This document shows, piece by piece, positions 33,822-44,800 of a stretch of 64,000 nt of DNA (position 1 is the first letter of the stretch; each line of letters starts with the position of its first letter). This DNA is from Nephrocerus scutellatus (taxonomy: Eukaryota > Arthropoda > Insecta > Diptera > Pipunculidae). The notes under the pieces were generated by a model. That model had not been told where the DNA came from and made no database searches. It worked only from the letters and a program-made list of their open reading frames with translations. Made by a program: the position numbers and the translations under genes. The DNA is taken from positions 29,933,462-29,997,461 of the forward strand of contig OX352763.1 of the NCBI GenBank assembly GCA_947095585.1. The letters are read 5' to 3'.

Positions 33822-33997
33822 ATACAAACCGCATTTCTAGTTTTTGAAAATTTCATTTATGCGAATCCTTCTAATTAAAAAGGAGAGTCCCATTTTTTTT
33901 CTTACAAAAATGTTCGTAAGTACACACAATATTATATACAATATATATACCTTTTTGAAGCTCTTACATACAACTACAGATGTAAAATATCTAAGAT
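33816..33997 (+). other. Alternative: cassette exon with donors at 33916 and 33998
   Basis: Two consensus GTAAGT donors follow the acceptor: TTC|GTAAGT at 33916 (exon of 100 nt) and GAT|GTAAGT at 33998 (exon of 182 nt). Continuing in phase 0 from the 7051-7089 frame gives 20 open codons and then TAA at 33876. Inclusion would therefore truncate the protein. That is the logic of recursive-splicing exons that are normally skipped after the second splicing step. Confidence 0.35.
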
Positions 33998-35329
33998 GTA
34001 AGTACAAATTCGGTTGCTGTGTGAAAGGAGCAGAAGGATTGTGTCCTTTTCAACATCGCGATGAGGTGGATGAGTATCGCGTTCTGTTTCCCCTTTTTTC
34101 CTTAAGCGTTTATGATGATGAAGATGATGGTAGCTGTGCTACCAACCATCTTACGTAGCGATGTGTTTGTTGTTTCCTTAAAGCATTAAAGTCACGGTTG
34201 AGACATAAGCAGGGCCTCAGCTAACCAGCGAAACGACGACAACGACGACGACGATGAACCACAACGTTAAACGAAAACATGCGCATTATTTCCATTCATT
34301 TCGGCGATAAAATGGGAAACCGAACCGAACCGAAACCGAGACGGAAGCAAAACGCGCAGGAAAGTGGACAAAATGTAATATTCCTGTAAAAGTATGAAAA
34401 GCTATTTTCTCTCGACTGTGATTTTTTTTTGCTGATGGGAAAAAAACGACGATGTTAATATATAGTTAGTCGAACATCGTGTAAACAGAAAATAAAGAAA
34501 GGAGAAGAAAAAAAGGAACTCACACATCTTGGTATTTGTGGAAAATCGTTAAAGCAGCAGCAGTAGCGGCAGAAAATGGTACAGCCAGGACGAGCGAGGG
34601 GGTGGATTCAGATATGTTCCGTTGGCGAACATCATCTCTTATCGTTACTTCTTTTGCTCCATTGTACAACCTACCTCAATGCAGAATTTATTCAGCAATT
34701 AACATTTTGTCCCATACATGTTTGACTGTGTTGGTTAAGTGTTGCCAGGCGGGCTAATTATTGAGAGGTGGTGTGCCCAATATGATTTCTCGGCTATGCA
34801 TGAAGATAGCTGCAGTTCACGCTGGTTCTCAATTTTACCCAATGAAGAGAAATTGATTATTTTTTTAAGGACTCTATTTCTATTGAAATTTCTATTCCGA
34901 TCCTACGAAAAGGCTTTTCCTAAGCCCTGCAATATATATACGAGTATATCAATATTTTTTTTCACTGCCCAAAAAAAGCGCTTCTTCCAGTATTTTGCGG
35001 AGTATTTTGAAATTTGTAAATAGGTTGTAGTCAGGTGAGCTTATAGGAATAGTAATCCAGTTTTCTTGTGAATAGAAACGAGTCATAATTTATTATGTCA
35101 AAAATATTTTTCATCCTCGTCTTTTTTTGCACACAAAAAACTCACTAACGGTCCGAGCTGCTCCCAGTATGCCGTGATAGAGGCTTTCAAGACGATTGAA
35201 GAACAGCCGAGGATTGTTTGTTTGACTTGAAGTAAACGAGGACAAGACTTAATATAAACAAACACATCTCCACCGTCTATGACAAAACGTCACTATTGAC
35301 AGCAGCAACTATGAGCTTGTTAGGAAGTT

Positions 35330-35870
35330 TATATAGCGGATGGTCCATCTAGCGTTTGCAATTCCAACTACAGGTTATTTCGAGTGTGGCAACACTAACG
35401 TCATGCGTGCTATGACAGAAAATTAGTATAATATTTGACATTTATTGACATACTTGAACAAAGTTGGGAATTATTGAAAACTATACTTTCGAAGTGGTGA
35501 GTCTTCTACCCAAACTGTAAGAAAGAAGTACGTGGAAAATTTAGCAGAAATGATTGGGATTTCATTTCTGCTAAATTTTCCAATTTTGTGGATCAATTTG
35601 TGAAGCGATTTCGTGAAACTGGATTGTTATTGGATAAGCCATGTTCCCGTGCCCGTTCCATTTACAGCGCGTAGATCCGAGAACATTGCAGCTGTTGCTG
35701 TCCATCAACATCAGCATGCCATCGTGCCATTGAACAAGAACATTTCACGCAGTTCTGTGATGAGAATTTTGCATAAAGACCTCGGTATGAAGTCGTACAA
35801 ATTTCAATTAGTGCCGGCGCTGAAGCTAAATGACCTTTCGCAATGTTTTCGGTTCTCTAATTAGGCTGTT
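35330..35870 (+). pseudogene. Second mariner-family transposase, N-terminal half
   Basis: In shifting frames: 'RSGESSTQTVRKKYVENL' (helix-turn-helix), 'NFVDQFVKRFRETGLLLDKP' and 'RRSENIAAVAVH'. Then follows 'SRSSVMRILHKDLGMKSYKF', the linker seen before the catalytic domain ('RRSQQLGLSYGTTWAILRRD' in the 16-kb element). The catalytic domain is gone after 'QLVPALKLND'. The element is diverged from the rosa-like copy. A 21-bp inverted duplication sits inside the HTH-coding part. Confidence 0.75.
35533..35582. repeat. Perfect 21-bp inverted repeat with 8-nt loop
   Basis: Left arm 35533-35553 (TGGAAAATTTAGC...) and right arm 35562-35582 (...GCTAAATTTTCCA) are exact reverse complements around 'ttgggatt'. 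It lies in the mariner coding remnant, where a relative would have no inversion. The right arm therefore looks like a copied and flipped left arm. Confidence 0.9.
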
Positions 35871-36780
35871 TAGACTCAAAAAATTTCAGCTCTCTAGGTC
35901 GTGTTGAAGGTGGTTAAAAAGGACCTCAAAGTAGTCGAAAATACAGACAAAAAGGGGTTAAGTTAAAGAAAAGTTTTTTAAAATGAAACTTTGTGTGTCT
36001 GTATGTCTGTTCACGATTAACTCGAAGACCGTTCATCCGATATAGCTGAAACTTTGGATTTTGTAGGTTGGTGGTTTTATTGTGGTGATGGTGTGAAGAG
36101 GGTTTACGTGGTGGGTGGCTAGGTATTGTTTGTATGAGATTGACTCAAAGACTGCGCATTTAATAGATAAAAGTGATATATTTAGGGGTGGTATCTTAAG
36201 GTGAGTCTGGGATGGTCTTGGTGGTCAGTTTGTGTGGGTAGTGTGATAGAGACAGTGTGGTGGGGGCAGCCAGGCAACGCTATGTATCTCACCTAGTCGG
36301 TGATAAAAACATTGCAATGTTTCGAATCGTTCCTACTTGTCGCTGTTTTATTGCTTATACCACCAGCAGTGCTTATGGGAAATAGCCAGCTGCATGCCGC
36401 CTCTCCATGAATTCAACCGCAATAATCATCGGTCGTTGCGCTCTAAATACTCAACAGTTTACCCTTAAGACCATCTTCGGACATACAGAATGCTTTGCCA
36501 TGCTTTGTATTCTCGCATCTCGCATCAAGTGCAATCTCACAGACATCTTCCACTGTTCCCCTTCTTGGCGAGGATATATCTTATCCTCTTTACTCATGTG
36601 CCAATTATAAAAAAAACTCATAAATCTGGGTATGCCTGGACTCGCTAAATTGTTTCTTGCTTCCATTTATATGACTGCTGCTTTCACATGCAAGCTTCCG
36701 ATAAAGGTAAATTTTACACACGAGTATAACATAAGACTTGCACGAAAACAGCAAAGTCAGAGCAACATTTGGTTTTTGGT
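35871..36780. other. Repeat scrap and unassigned sequence
   Basis: At 35.88-35.95 kb the text is the reverse complement of the flank of the GCGTG family ('gacctagagagctgaaattttg'). The part at 36.0-36.3 kb contains 'ctgtatgtctgttcacg..taactcgaagaccgttcatccgatatagctgaaac', typical of interspersed insect repeats. No gene is seen. Confidence 0.45.
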
Positions 36781-36784
36781 TTTT

Positions 36785-37805
36785 GGTGGTCTTTTGAGGG
36801 TCATTTGGTGGCCTTTTGAGGGTCATTTGGGAGGTTGTTTGGGGGTCTTTTGAGGTTCATTTGGTGGTTTTTTGAAGGTATTTCGGAATTCTTTTTGTGA
36901 GGCTTAATAGGGTTTTTTGGGCGGTCTCTTGGGAGTGTTTTGGTGGTCTTTTGGGTCTTTTGGTGGTACTTTGAAGGTCTTTTGAACGCCTTTCGGGAGT
37001 CTTTTGGGGAGTCTTTAGAGGGTCGTTTGGAGCTCTTTTGAGTGGTCTTTTGCAAGTTGTGCGGTTTTTTAGGGATTTTTTGGGGTCTTTTGAGGGTCAT
37101 TTGGTGGTCTTTTTGGAGTCTTTTGGGGGTCTTTTGGAAGTCTTTTGAGAGTCATTTGAGGGTCTTTTTGGTGGAACTTTTGGAGTCTTTTGGGGGGTCT
37201 TTAGAGGGTAGTTTGGAGTTGTTTCGTGAGGTCATTTGCTAGTTTTGTGGTTTTCTAGGGATTCCTTTGGGGTCTTTTGAGGGTCATTTTTGGCAGTCTT
37301 TTGGGAGGTTTTTTGGGGGCTTTTGAGTTTCATTTGGTGGTTTTTTGAGGGTATTTTGTGAGTCTTTTTGGGGGTCTTTAGATGGTTTTTTGGGCTGACT
37401 CAAGATATTTTGGTGGTCTTTTGGGAGGTCTTTCGAGGGTCTTTTGGTGGTACTTTGGTAGTTGGGCGGTTTCCTAGGGATTCATTTGGGGTCTTGTGAG
37501 GGTCATTTGGTGGTCTTTTTGGAGTCTTTTGGGGGGTCTTTAGATGGTCGTTTGTAGGTCTTTTGTGAGGTCTTTTCCGAGTTAGGCGGTTTTCTAGGGA
37601 TTCCTTTGGGGTCTTTTGAGGGTCATTTAGTGATCTTTTTGGAGTCTTTTGGGGGATCTTTGGTGGAACTTTTGGGCGGTCTTTAGAGAGTCTCTTAGGG
37701 GTCTTTTGAAAGGGTTTTTGTTGCTTTTGGGGGTGTTTTGAGAAGTTTTTTGGTAGGTCTTTTGGACATATTTTAGGGGTTTTTACGAAATTTTTTGAAG
37801 GTCTT
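36785..37805 (+). repeat. GT-rich minisatellite, locus 3 (largest, ~1 kb)
   Basis: Here the roughly 10-11 bp units are organised into higher-order blocks, such as a recurring 'gggtcatttggtggtcttttt' followed by 'ggagtcttttgggg' and 'ttctagggattc.tttgggg', which return about every 120-190 bp. Frames of K-D-P-Q-K type on the minus strand are artefacts. Same orientation as loci 1 and 2. Confidence 0.88.
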
Positions 37806-37829
37806 TTTATATGTTTTAAAAAAATATAA

Positions 37830-39960
37830 TATATGTAAGTCAATCCTACATATTTCAATATTTTATATTATACAGTTAATTACATTGTTGTGATATTTTC
37901 TTGGGCAGTAAACTAAACCATTGTGCTTTGTTAAATGTCTTTGTTTATTTATTTTATTAACCATTATTCTTTCAATAACTTCCAAGGCTCATACACAAGT
38001 CCACACACCACATCCACTTTTTTTTAATCACAAAGTCACCGTAAAACAAAGTTCAAACCTCTTTACTTTAAACAATAGTCTGGCAACCCTGTTGCTGCAT
38101 TCTGTTAGTTGCACTGTGCATTTATCTGAATGCTCAAACTAAGCGCATATAGTTATGGGAAGGAAGCATTCCATATGTTTCTCTTAACGAGTATGTCAAT
38201 GCTTAGCTACGCACCGCAGCGCGGCAGGAATATCAGCCAAATCGAAACAACCCTCGACTCTGAATCCCGGGCGAAGCTAACTTGCTTGGATAGGCTATCT
38301 ATGACGTTTCGGTCGACTGCAACTGTAGCTGCAATATTAATAATTTCTCTCTCTCCTGTCAGTTTTTCGTGTGTTGTTTGTTCGCTATCGGTTTTTGCTT
38401 TCTTCTTTGGCATTTACTTTCGCCTATTCGATTTCTGTGTGGCATAAAAACATCACCATACCCACCCACCTGCTTTACATCCCCATCCCCCCACAAAAAG
38501 TATCCTCCTCCATTCATTCCATTCCCGAGAGTCTAATCCGTTTCACAATTTGCGGTTCATGAAGGTTGGCGTGTGCTATACTCTATGTTGTTGCTATTGT
38601 TGGTGCAAGAGCCTTTCAAATGTTCTTATATATGTTGTGTAGAGTTTTCGAGTTGTTACAAACACACACGCACACACGTAGATGTTTAGATACCCCAACT
38701 CAACCAATCGTACACAACCCATGACGCCGAAGAACATCCTCACAGCAAATCGTCCCTTTTTTTTCATCCTCCTCCTTACCGCGAGCTTCCTCTTTAACAC
38801 TTTTTACCATCCACCATCCCAAATTCTATTGCATTTCCCACGAATCCTTCTCCACCGCAACAACAGCAACAGCTTCTGCAGCATCCATACATACCTTCCG
38901 TGTTCGCTCCATGTGGCATTCGGTCAAAATATTTCTACGCATATTCCCCGGGAGAGGAACGACGACGACTTGTCTATAAGTGCATGGCGTATACATCAGC
39001 CTTTCCCCGGGGGAACTACGAGTATATTTGGGTGGGTGTGCCGGGTGCTGGGCGCAGTCCGGACGCATTGCATGCATTCATGGAGAATTTCGCTGTATAT
39101 GTAGGTAGATTGGGCTACCAGCTTCGCTATAGCTAAATAGCTCAAGTCTGAGCCCGGGCCCGACCTGGCCTGGTTGTTTGCCAGTGCGTGTCAAGTTGTA
39201 GCAATGTTTGATAGTTTGATGCATTTTTTGAAGCATCTGTATATTTACTTATACTTAGCCCTTTGGAATGATATGCTCTTTTTATCGGAAAGGCATGGAA
39301 TGAAAGCCATTTTTAAGTTTTTCTAATTGATAAAGAGATGAATGTATTTTTATTGATTTTTTTAAGAAAAATACCCTCTTTGAATCTACAAATAAATTGT
39401 TTTAATCAAAACTTAGAAAAAATTCTCCGTTTTGCCTTAAAAATGCTTGTTTACGGCACCTTTAGTGATTTGTCAAAAGTCTTTCTTAATCAGGACTTTA
39501 CGGTAGATGAGTTTATTCATGGAAACCGCCTCATAACTTCATAGCAGCAATGGCAATTTGAGAATCTAGTGAACCGCAATGGATTATCACGAAGCAGGAG
39601 CAGACGGTTTGTTAATCCATTCTCCCTGTTTTTTTACGTTCAGGGACTCTCTTAAGCATCAAAGAACATCAGCGAAGTATTCTCCTGCGATAATTGATGC
39701 CTTTTGGCTTAAAATCTATTAGCTGGATTGGATTCCATGTAAGTCTCAAAACACTGCTGCAATGATCGTCTCAGCCGATGGTACAACCTTGAAATTCTTG
39801 CTGGACGAGATAACTTACGCCACTACATTGACTTACGGTCATAATAATGTACCATTTGTGTGCCCTATATTTTTTTAAGCTAAGCACTCTTCACCAATTA
39901 GCTAGCTAGGTGTCCTGCCCACTGGGCCACTAATTTTTTTTCCCCCAATTCCGACATCTC
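37830..39960. other. TE-poor stretch, GC-richer at 38.4-39.1 kb
   Basis: No gene is recognised. Several overlapping frames (for example 38682-39104) lack domains. The 38.44-39.1 kb segment is richer in C and CpG than its surroundings and contains paired 'ccccggg' sites at 38.95 and 39.01 kb. It could be regulatory, but nothing specific supports that. Confidence 0.4.
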
Positions 39961-39962
39961 AC

Positions 39963-40012
<50 letters not shown>

Positions 40013-40013
40013 G
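39963..40013 (+). repeat. (TTG)17 microsatellite
   Basis: Seventeen uninterrupted TTG units. This is pure and long, so probably polymorphic. Confidence 0.97.
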
Positions 40014-40700
40014 ACTCTCTGTTATTTTCGTTCCGTACATACGAGACTAATATTTCTATATAAGTAACTCCCACAGAACGCTGCTGAGAGTTCAGAATGC
40101 TTATTGCTTTGATGGTTTGTTATTTACTAGGATTTGACGAATCTTGAAGATTAGAGTAGGCTTCGTTTGCTTTAAGGAACCATTCACATGTTTACCAATT
40201 AAATATAATAACGATGATGTGCAGAGTAGAGTGCGCGATCAGGAAACAAGTCGAGAAACCCTTCAAGGGTTTTCGAGAATTTTGAACAATCTGATTACTA
40301 TTGGTCATCATATTTGGCTATTAAACCGGTGTTCGGTCCTGATCTCCAGCAAAAATTCTCTCGACCGATTTCGTGCTGATGTCGTACAGTTTATTATGAT
40401 TATGATTATGGGATCTGGTTTAATTAAAAAATACCCTTGTTACATCGGAAATAGGTTTTTACTTAGGATTTTACCGCAGCCCATAAGAACTAGTGTAAGA
40501 TCTAATTCTAAGAAAATTTAGATATGCTTGGACTTATGTAGTTCTTTGAGGCGCAGGGGGTTTTATACTTAATTTTTTATAGGTTTTCTGCTTTATTAGT
40601 TGTAGCAAAAATCCGATCTGTTAAAGGAAACCTAAAAACATAACCAGGTCACAATGAAAAAAGGGTAGGATTACAACCCAAAATTAGAATTCTGTAGTTC
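40014..40700. other. Unassigned non-coding stretch
   Basis: A 125-codon frame (40144-40521) has no recognisable domain and is most likely chance. It may derive from a retroelement, but no motif supports that. Confidence 0.35.
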
Positions 40701-40724
40701 CGTTTAAAAGCCTAAAGTAATAAA

Positions 40725-40995
40725 GTTGTAATAATAAAATTTATAAAAGTTATAAAATTTATAACAGTTATAAAAGTTATTGAAGTTAAAGAATTTGTAA
40801 AAGTTATAACAGTTATTAAAGTTATAAAAGTTATAAATGTTATAAATGTTATAAAAGTTATACAAGTTATACAAGTTATACAAGTTATACAAGTTATACA
40901 AGTTATAATAGTTTTAGTTATAGTAATTTATACAAGTTATAAAAGATATAACAGTTATAACAGTTATAAAGGTTATAAAAGTTATAAAAGTTACC
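40725..40995. repeat. 9-bp AT minisatellite (GTTATAAAA/GTTATACAA)
   Basis: About 270 bp of units GTTATAAAA, GTTATAACA and GTTATACAA, including five consecutive GTTATACAA units near 40865-40910. The minus-strand reading is a spurious Y-N-L/Y-N-F peptide. Strand asymmetry is strong, with G never followed by C. Confidence 0.93.
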
Positions 40996-41279
40996 AGCTA
41001 ATTAATAGCAAACTGATCAAAAAAAAGTTTGGTGATATACCAGAACCCTGAGGGACACTGTCCAATACAATCGCGTTCAGAATAGAATCAAATTTTTTTT
41101 GTAATTAAATGTAATTCAAGAGGACCCGGTGTAACAAAGAAAGCAAGAGAGTTTCGCCTAAACCAATTTCTACTTAACTTTGTAAACACATGACTTACAA
41201 TCAAGAGTGAAATAATGATGTTTGTGTAGTAGGTAGGGCGAAGATCGATTGCCGATGGTCGATGCATAACAACTACAAC

Positions 41280-42250
41280 TGAAAACTACAGACTAATAAC
41301 CTTATCATATATAGTGTATAAGTTATATACCGAAATACTGGAAAAGCGCCTTTGCCGAGTAGTTGAACAAGACCTGGAGAAGGAGCAGGCGGCGTTCAGA
41401 CCGGGTCGACAAATATAAGACCACATCTTTACATTAAGGGCCATAATAGAAAAATGGATTACTAAAAGGAAAGACCTTTTCCCAGCGATCGTACACCTTA
41501 AAAACTAGAAATAACCCACAGAGACTGTAAACGCTATTTAAAGAGTTTATGACAATCCGATGGGCAAAGTACCTAAGACTAGATGGAGAGAAGTCAGAAG
41601 TATATTTTAAGTACTAAAGCAATGAGATAGTCTTAGCCCTCTACTGTTCATGTTATTCATGGATAAAATAGCAACATCACGTAAGAGGCAAACAGGAAAA
41701 AACTTGGGAACTGGAAACTTCACCCCATCTACCAGCAATTTCTATTATATGCAGACGATATTGTTATTATAGAAAACAATCCTGACAATCTACGACAAGC
41801 ATTGTAGAAGGGGTCCAATAATATGAAATGATAAGCACAAAAACAACAGAACTCAAGCTTTACAAGGTCTGTTAAAGGTCCAATAGTATAGAAGACATTA
41901 TATGGTACCAAGTGTCTACCGCTATTAGATAAGGAGTAGCAGGAAAAACCAACAGAGATAGTGACAAAAATTAAAGAATACGCTCAGAAGTAGGGCGGAA
42001 GAAGTCTATCCTACAAGATATTGAGAAGAAACAACTGAAATGGTTCGGACATCTGCATCGGATGGAAGAGTCAAGAAAAGCCAGGCAGGTACTGGAAATC
42101 AGAAGAGACTTCTTTTCCGAGAGGAAGACCCCGAAGAACTTGCGAAAATGTGATGAGGGGTAAAACGCTGGCAGAGATGGGATTGGAGAAGATGGATATC
42201 CCGAAGCTACCACGACACCTAACAGCGAATGGGGATTCAAGAAATAGGCC
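41280..42250 (+). pseudogene. LINE-D reverse transcriptase, heavily decayed
   Basis: Plus strand: 'NYRLITLSYIVYKLYTEILE', then 'EQAAFRPGRQI' and 'DHIFTLRAIIEKW' (RT motifs 2-3 region). A YADD-like block near 41.75 kb reads as 'cagacgatattg'. The C-terminal 'KKQLKWFGHLHRMEESRKA' and 'KTPKNLRK' match the LxWxGHvxRM motif following many LINE RTs. The catalytic motif A is lost to a deletion near 41.5 kb. The sequence differs clearly from LINE-A and LINE-B. Confidence 0.75.
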
Positions 42251-42329
42251 GTAAATTTGGATCCATTAAGCAAACATACTTGTGGACTACAGTTGTCTTG
42301 TCTGTAATCAAACTGGTCCGAAACTAAAG

Positions 42330-42530
42330 GGTTTTTCAATAGGAACATAACAATTTTTTATTTTAATACGAACGCACCCTTAAACTTTTTTTATGATCTG
42401 TCAATGTCAGAACGTCAGACAAGGTGTACATTTTTATCATGATGAAGTTCACGAACGAGCAACGTTTGGAAATTATTAAAAATTACTACCGAAATACTGA
42501 GTCGTCCCACCAGACAGGCTGTGCGTGCTA
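42330..42530 (+). mobile_element. Mariner 5'-end fragment
   Basis: After mariner-like 5' text comes ATG with 'MKFTNEQRLEIIKNYYRNTE', the opening of a mariner-type HTH domain. It breaks off at about 42530, where Helitron-like text starts abruptly. Only the 5' end of the transposon is present. Confidence 0.7.
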
Positions 42531-43115
42531 TCTATACTAATATTATAAAGAGGTAATGTTAGTTTGTGTGTAGCAGGTAATCTTCGGAACTATTGGACCG
42601 ATTTTTACTTTCACCAATATTTAGAATGGATTTTCAGCACAGACAACATAGACTATAAATAAAAGGACCTTTCGTGGCGACCAATTTTATAACTAAACAA
42701 ATAAAAACGACGAACACCAGTCGCGCATCATAATGACTTTGTTCTGTGTGCTGTTTGCTGCACTGCTCGCTGCGCTGCTTTCTGTATTATGTTGTGTACG
42801 AACATCACGCCTATAGCGTCATCATAAATACTGTGTTCTATGTGCTGGGTTGCTTTGTACGTACTATAATCTATATATACATATCCTTACTAATGTTATA
42901 AATATGAAAGTAACTATGTCTGTCTGTTACTTTTTCACGGCTTAAAGGTTGGATTGATTTGCCTCATTTTTTAAATGTTCGTAATAGTCCGGGGTTGATT
43001 ATAGGAACCTGGAAAATTGGAAAATTCGGGGAAAACTAAAAAAATTCTGTTTTCCATGGGATTTATTGTTGACCATAGGCTACAATTTTGGGTTAATTAG
43101 CGGGTATGTTGGAGT
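42528..43115 (+). mobile_element. Helitron-like repeats (two tandem starts)
   Basis: 'ctatactaatattataaagag' at 42.53 kb, followed by 'gtaatcttcggaactattgga', is a common insect repeat start, commonly attributed to Helitron-type elements. A second start, 'ccttactaatgttataaatatgaaagtaac' with 'tctgtctgtta', lies at 42.89 kb. It then shares 'ttttttaaatgttcgtaatagtcc' and 'ggaaaattggaaaattcggg' with the element at 10.06 kb. No protein is encoded. Confidence 0.6.
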
Positions 43116-43139
43116 GGGGCTAAGTGGTGTGCGGTGGTT

Positions 43140-44410
43140 TCAGTGGGGGAGCGGTCCGTTTTGTTGGATCAGTAAGGTGTAAGCTAGATAACGCCTGTTC
43201 TTTAAGCTTTTGCTTACTTACTTATGTCCTATATCCCCTTGTGGGTCTTAGGGCCTCTACTACGCCTACGCGCCATCACGTGCGATTCCTGGCAATGAGC
43301 TTCAGCTCTCTTCAACTCTTCCTCAATTGCCGTGACTCCTCCTCAACTGCTCTGCGCCATGTATTTCTCGGACGATCCGTTCTTCTACCATCCTGAGATA
43401 ACGGATTCCATTGCATTGCGTAGTTTGCTATGGAACTGTCGCCTTTTCGGAGTGTGTGACCAATCCACTGCCACTTCCGTCGTTGAATTGTTGTGCCTAT
43501 TGGTTCCTGACCCGTTCTCTGGTAAAGATGTTCGTTTGAGATACGGTTAGGCCAGAAAACACTTAAGATGTTCCATAGGCACCTATTTACGAACGTTTGT
43601 CCATCTTTTTGTGGTAGTAGCGGTCACCTTCCAAGTGCTGCACCCATACAACAGCACAGATTCAACATTTAAACGGAACAATCGCAGCTTAGTGTTTAAG
43701 CTGATCGCATTGTTTCTCCATATCATCAATATCATTCGAAACACTGATTTGGCTTTGCCGATTCGGTTGACAATGTCCTGTTCGGTTCCACCTTAGATCG
43801 AGACAATACTCTCAAGATATTGGAAACTCTCTACTCTATCTACCGGCTGTCCAGCAATGTTAACTTGAGTTACTGAGTTAGTGCCGAGGTTGATGATTTT
43901 CGTTTTCAAACCCGCAACATTTGCCTCCCTTTCCACATTTTATGTCATTTGGTGCAGCTCCATAATCCTGTGTAAGAGTAAACAAACGTCTTCAGCGTAG
44001 TCCAACTGTTTGAGTTGAGATGTAAGAGTCCAACGAATTCCTCCGTTTCCAGTAGATAAAGCGCAGCGTTACAATGCAACCTTGTCGTACCCCACTTAGG
44101 ATCTCGAATTCCTCTGACAGCTTTCTTCTATGCAGCACATGACATTTATAGCCATCATAGGTTGCTTGAATAATAGCTATTAGTTTATCGGGTATACCTC
44201 TCCTGCGCAAGGCGAGCCTGATAAATTGTCTGGTGACACTGTCGAAACGCCTTCTCAAAATCTATGAACAGCAGGTGCAGTGGTGACCGGAATTCAACGC
44301 ACTGTTCAATAATGATCCGCAGGGTTTTTATGTGGTCTACACAGGAGGATCCAGTGCGGAAACCTGCTTGTTCTGCATCGAGTGTATCTTCCCGATGTTT
44401 AAGCTTTTGG
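43140..44410 (-). pseudogene. LINE-A 3' half
   Basis: Read leftward: 'RQFIRLALRRRGIPDKLIAI', 'QATYDGYKCHVLHRRKLSEE' and 'LSGVRQGCIV'. A deletion removes the segment up to and including part of 'FLLVISDVLRAAL', and the 'RIMELH' block is retained near 43.96 kb. Beyond it, toward 43.2 kb, lies the C-terminal region with 'NRIGKAKSVFRM', typical of the post-RT domain. This is nucleotide-similar to the 19.2-19.6 kb copy. Confidence 0.8.
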
Positions 44411-44800
44411 TGGGTCTAAACGGTATGGGTCGGCGGGTCCCGGGTAACGCCAGGATTAACAACTAGTAGTGAATAAATTCGAGTCAACTTATTAGATATT
44501 GAATGTTCCATTGTCAGTCAGTGAGACAATCTGTGGTTCAGTTCAAAAGTATCCAAATCAGTCGATTCCACGCCGTTCACAGGAATTGGGAATCTCTCAG
44601 TCCACATTTTGGTGAATTTTGCGTACACACCCTGACAAGATCAAATTAACTTAACAACTGAAGCCTCTTGATCATTTGAAGCGCCGAATCTTATGTTAAG
44701 TTATGTCCTTATTGAACAAATCTTTACTAGGTTCGAGTTCGAATTACCCCAATGAAAAAAAAAAAAAAACTACTACCAAACGGCAGTCGTCGGACGTACA
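44400..44800. other. Junction region with shared repeat scrap
   Basis: 'ggcgggtcccgggtaacgcc' at 44.43 kb is the reverse complement of text near 54.88 kb, and so belongs to the same minor repeat family. The remainder is unassigned. Confidence 0.4.

Larger units (their letters stand above)
33640..35330 (+). other. TE-free island surrounding the putative recursive splice site
   Basis: Apart from the splice motifs at 33.79-34.0 kb, no repeat families of this window intrude. It contains ACG/GAC-rich runs (34.2-34.27 kb) and several GATGAT strings. Frames at 33844-34158 and 34536-34757 have no domains. Low TE content around a splice motif could reflect constraint; that is inference only. Confidence 0.4.

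Noticed and set aside
33844..34158. 104-codon frame with several cysteines downstream of the splice motif
   Set aside because: No recognised domain; it is out of phase with the candidate first exon and crosses two strong donor motifs.
38682..39104. 140-codon plus frame in a GC-richer patch
   Set aside because: Overlaps open frames in other phases and the other strand; no domain or splice pattern supports it.
40704..40901. Y-N-L/Y-N-F repeat peptide
   Set aside because: Direct consequence of the 9-bp minisatellite (27 nt would be three units in frame); no gene-like context.
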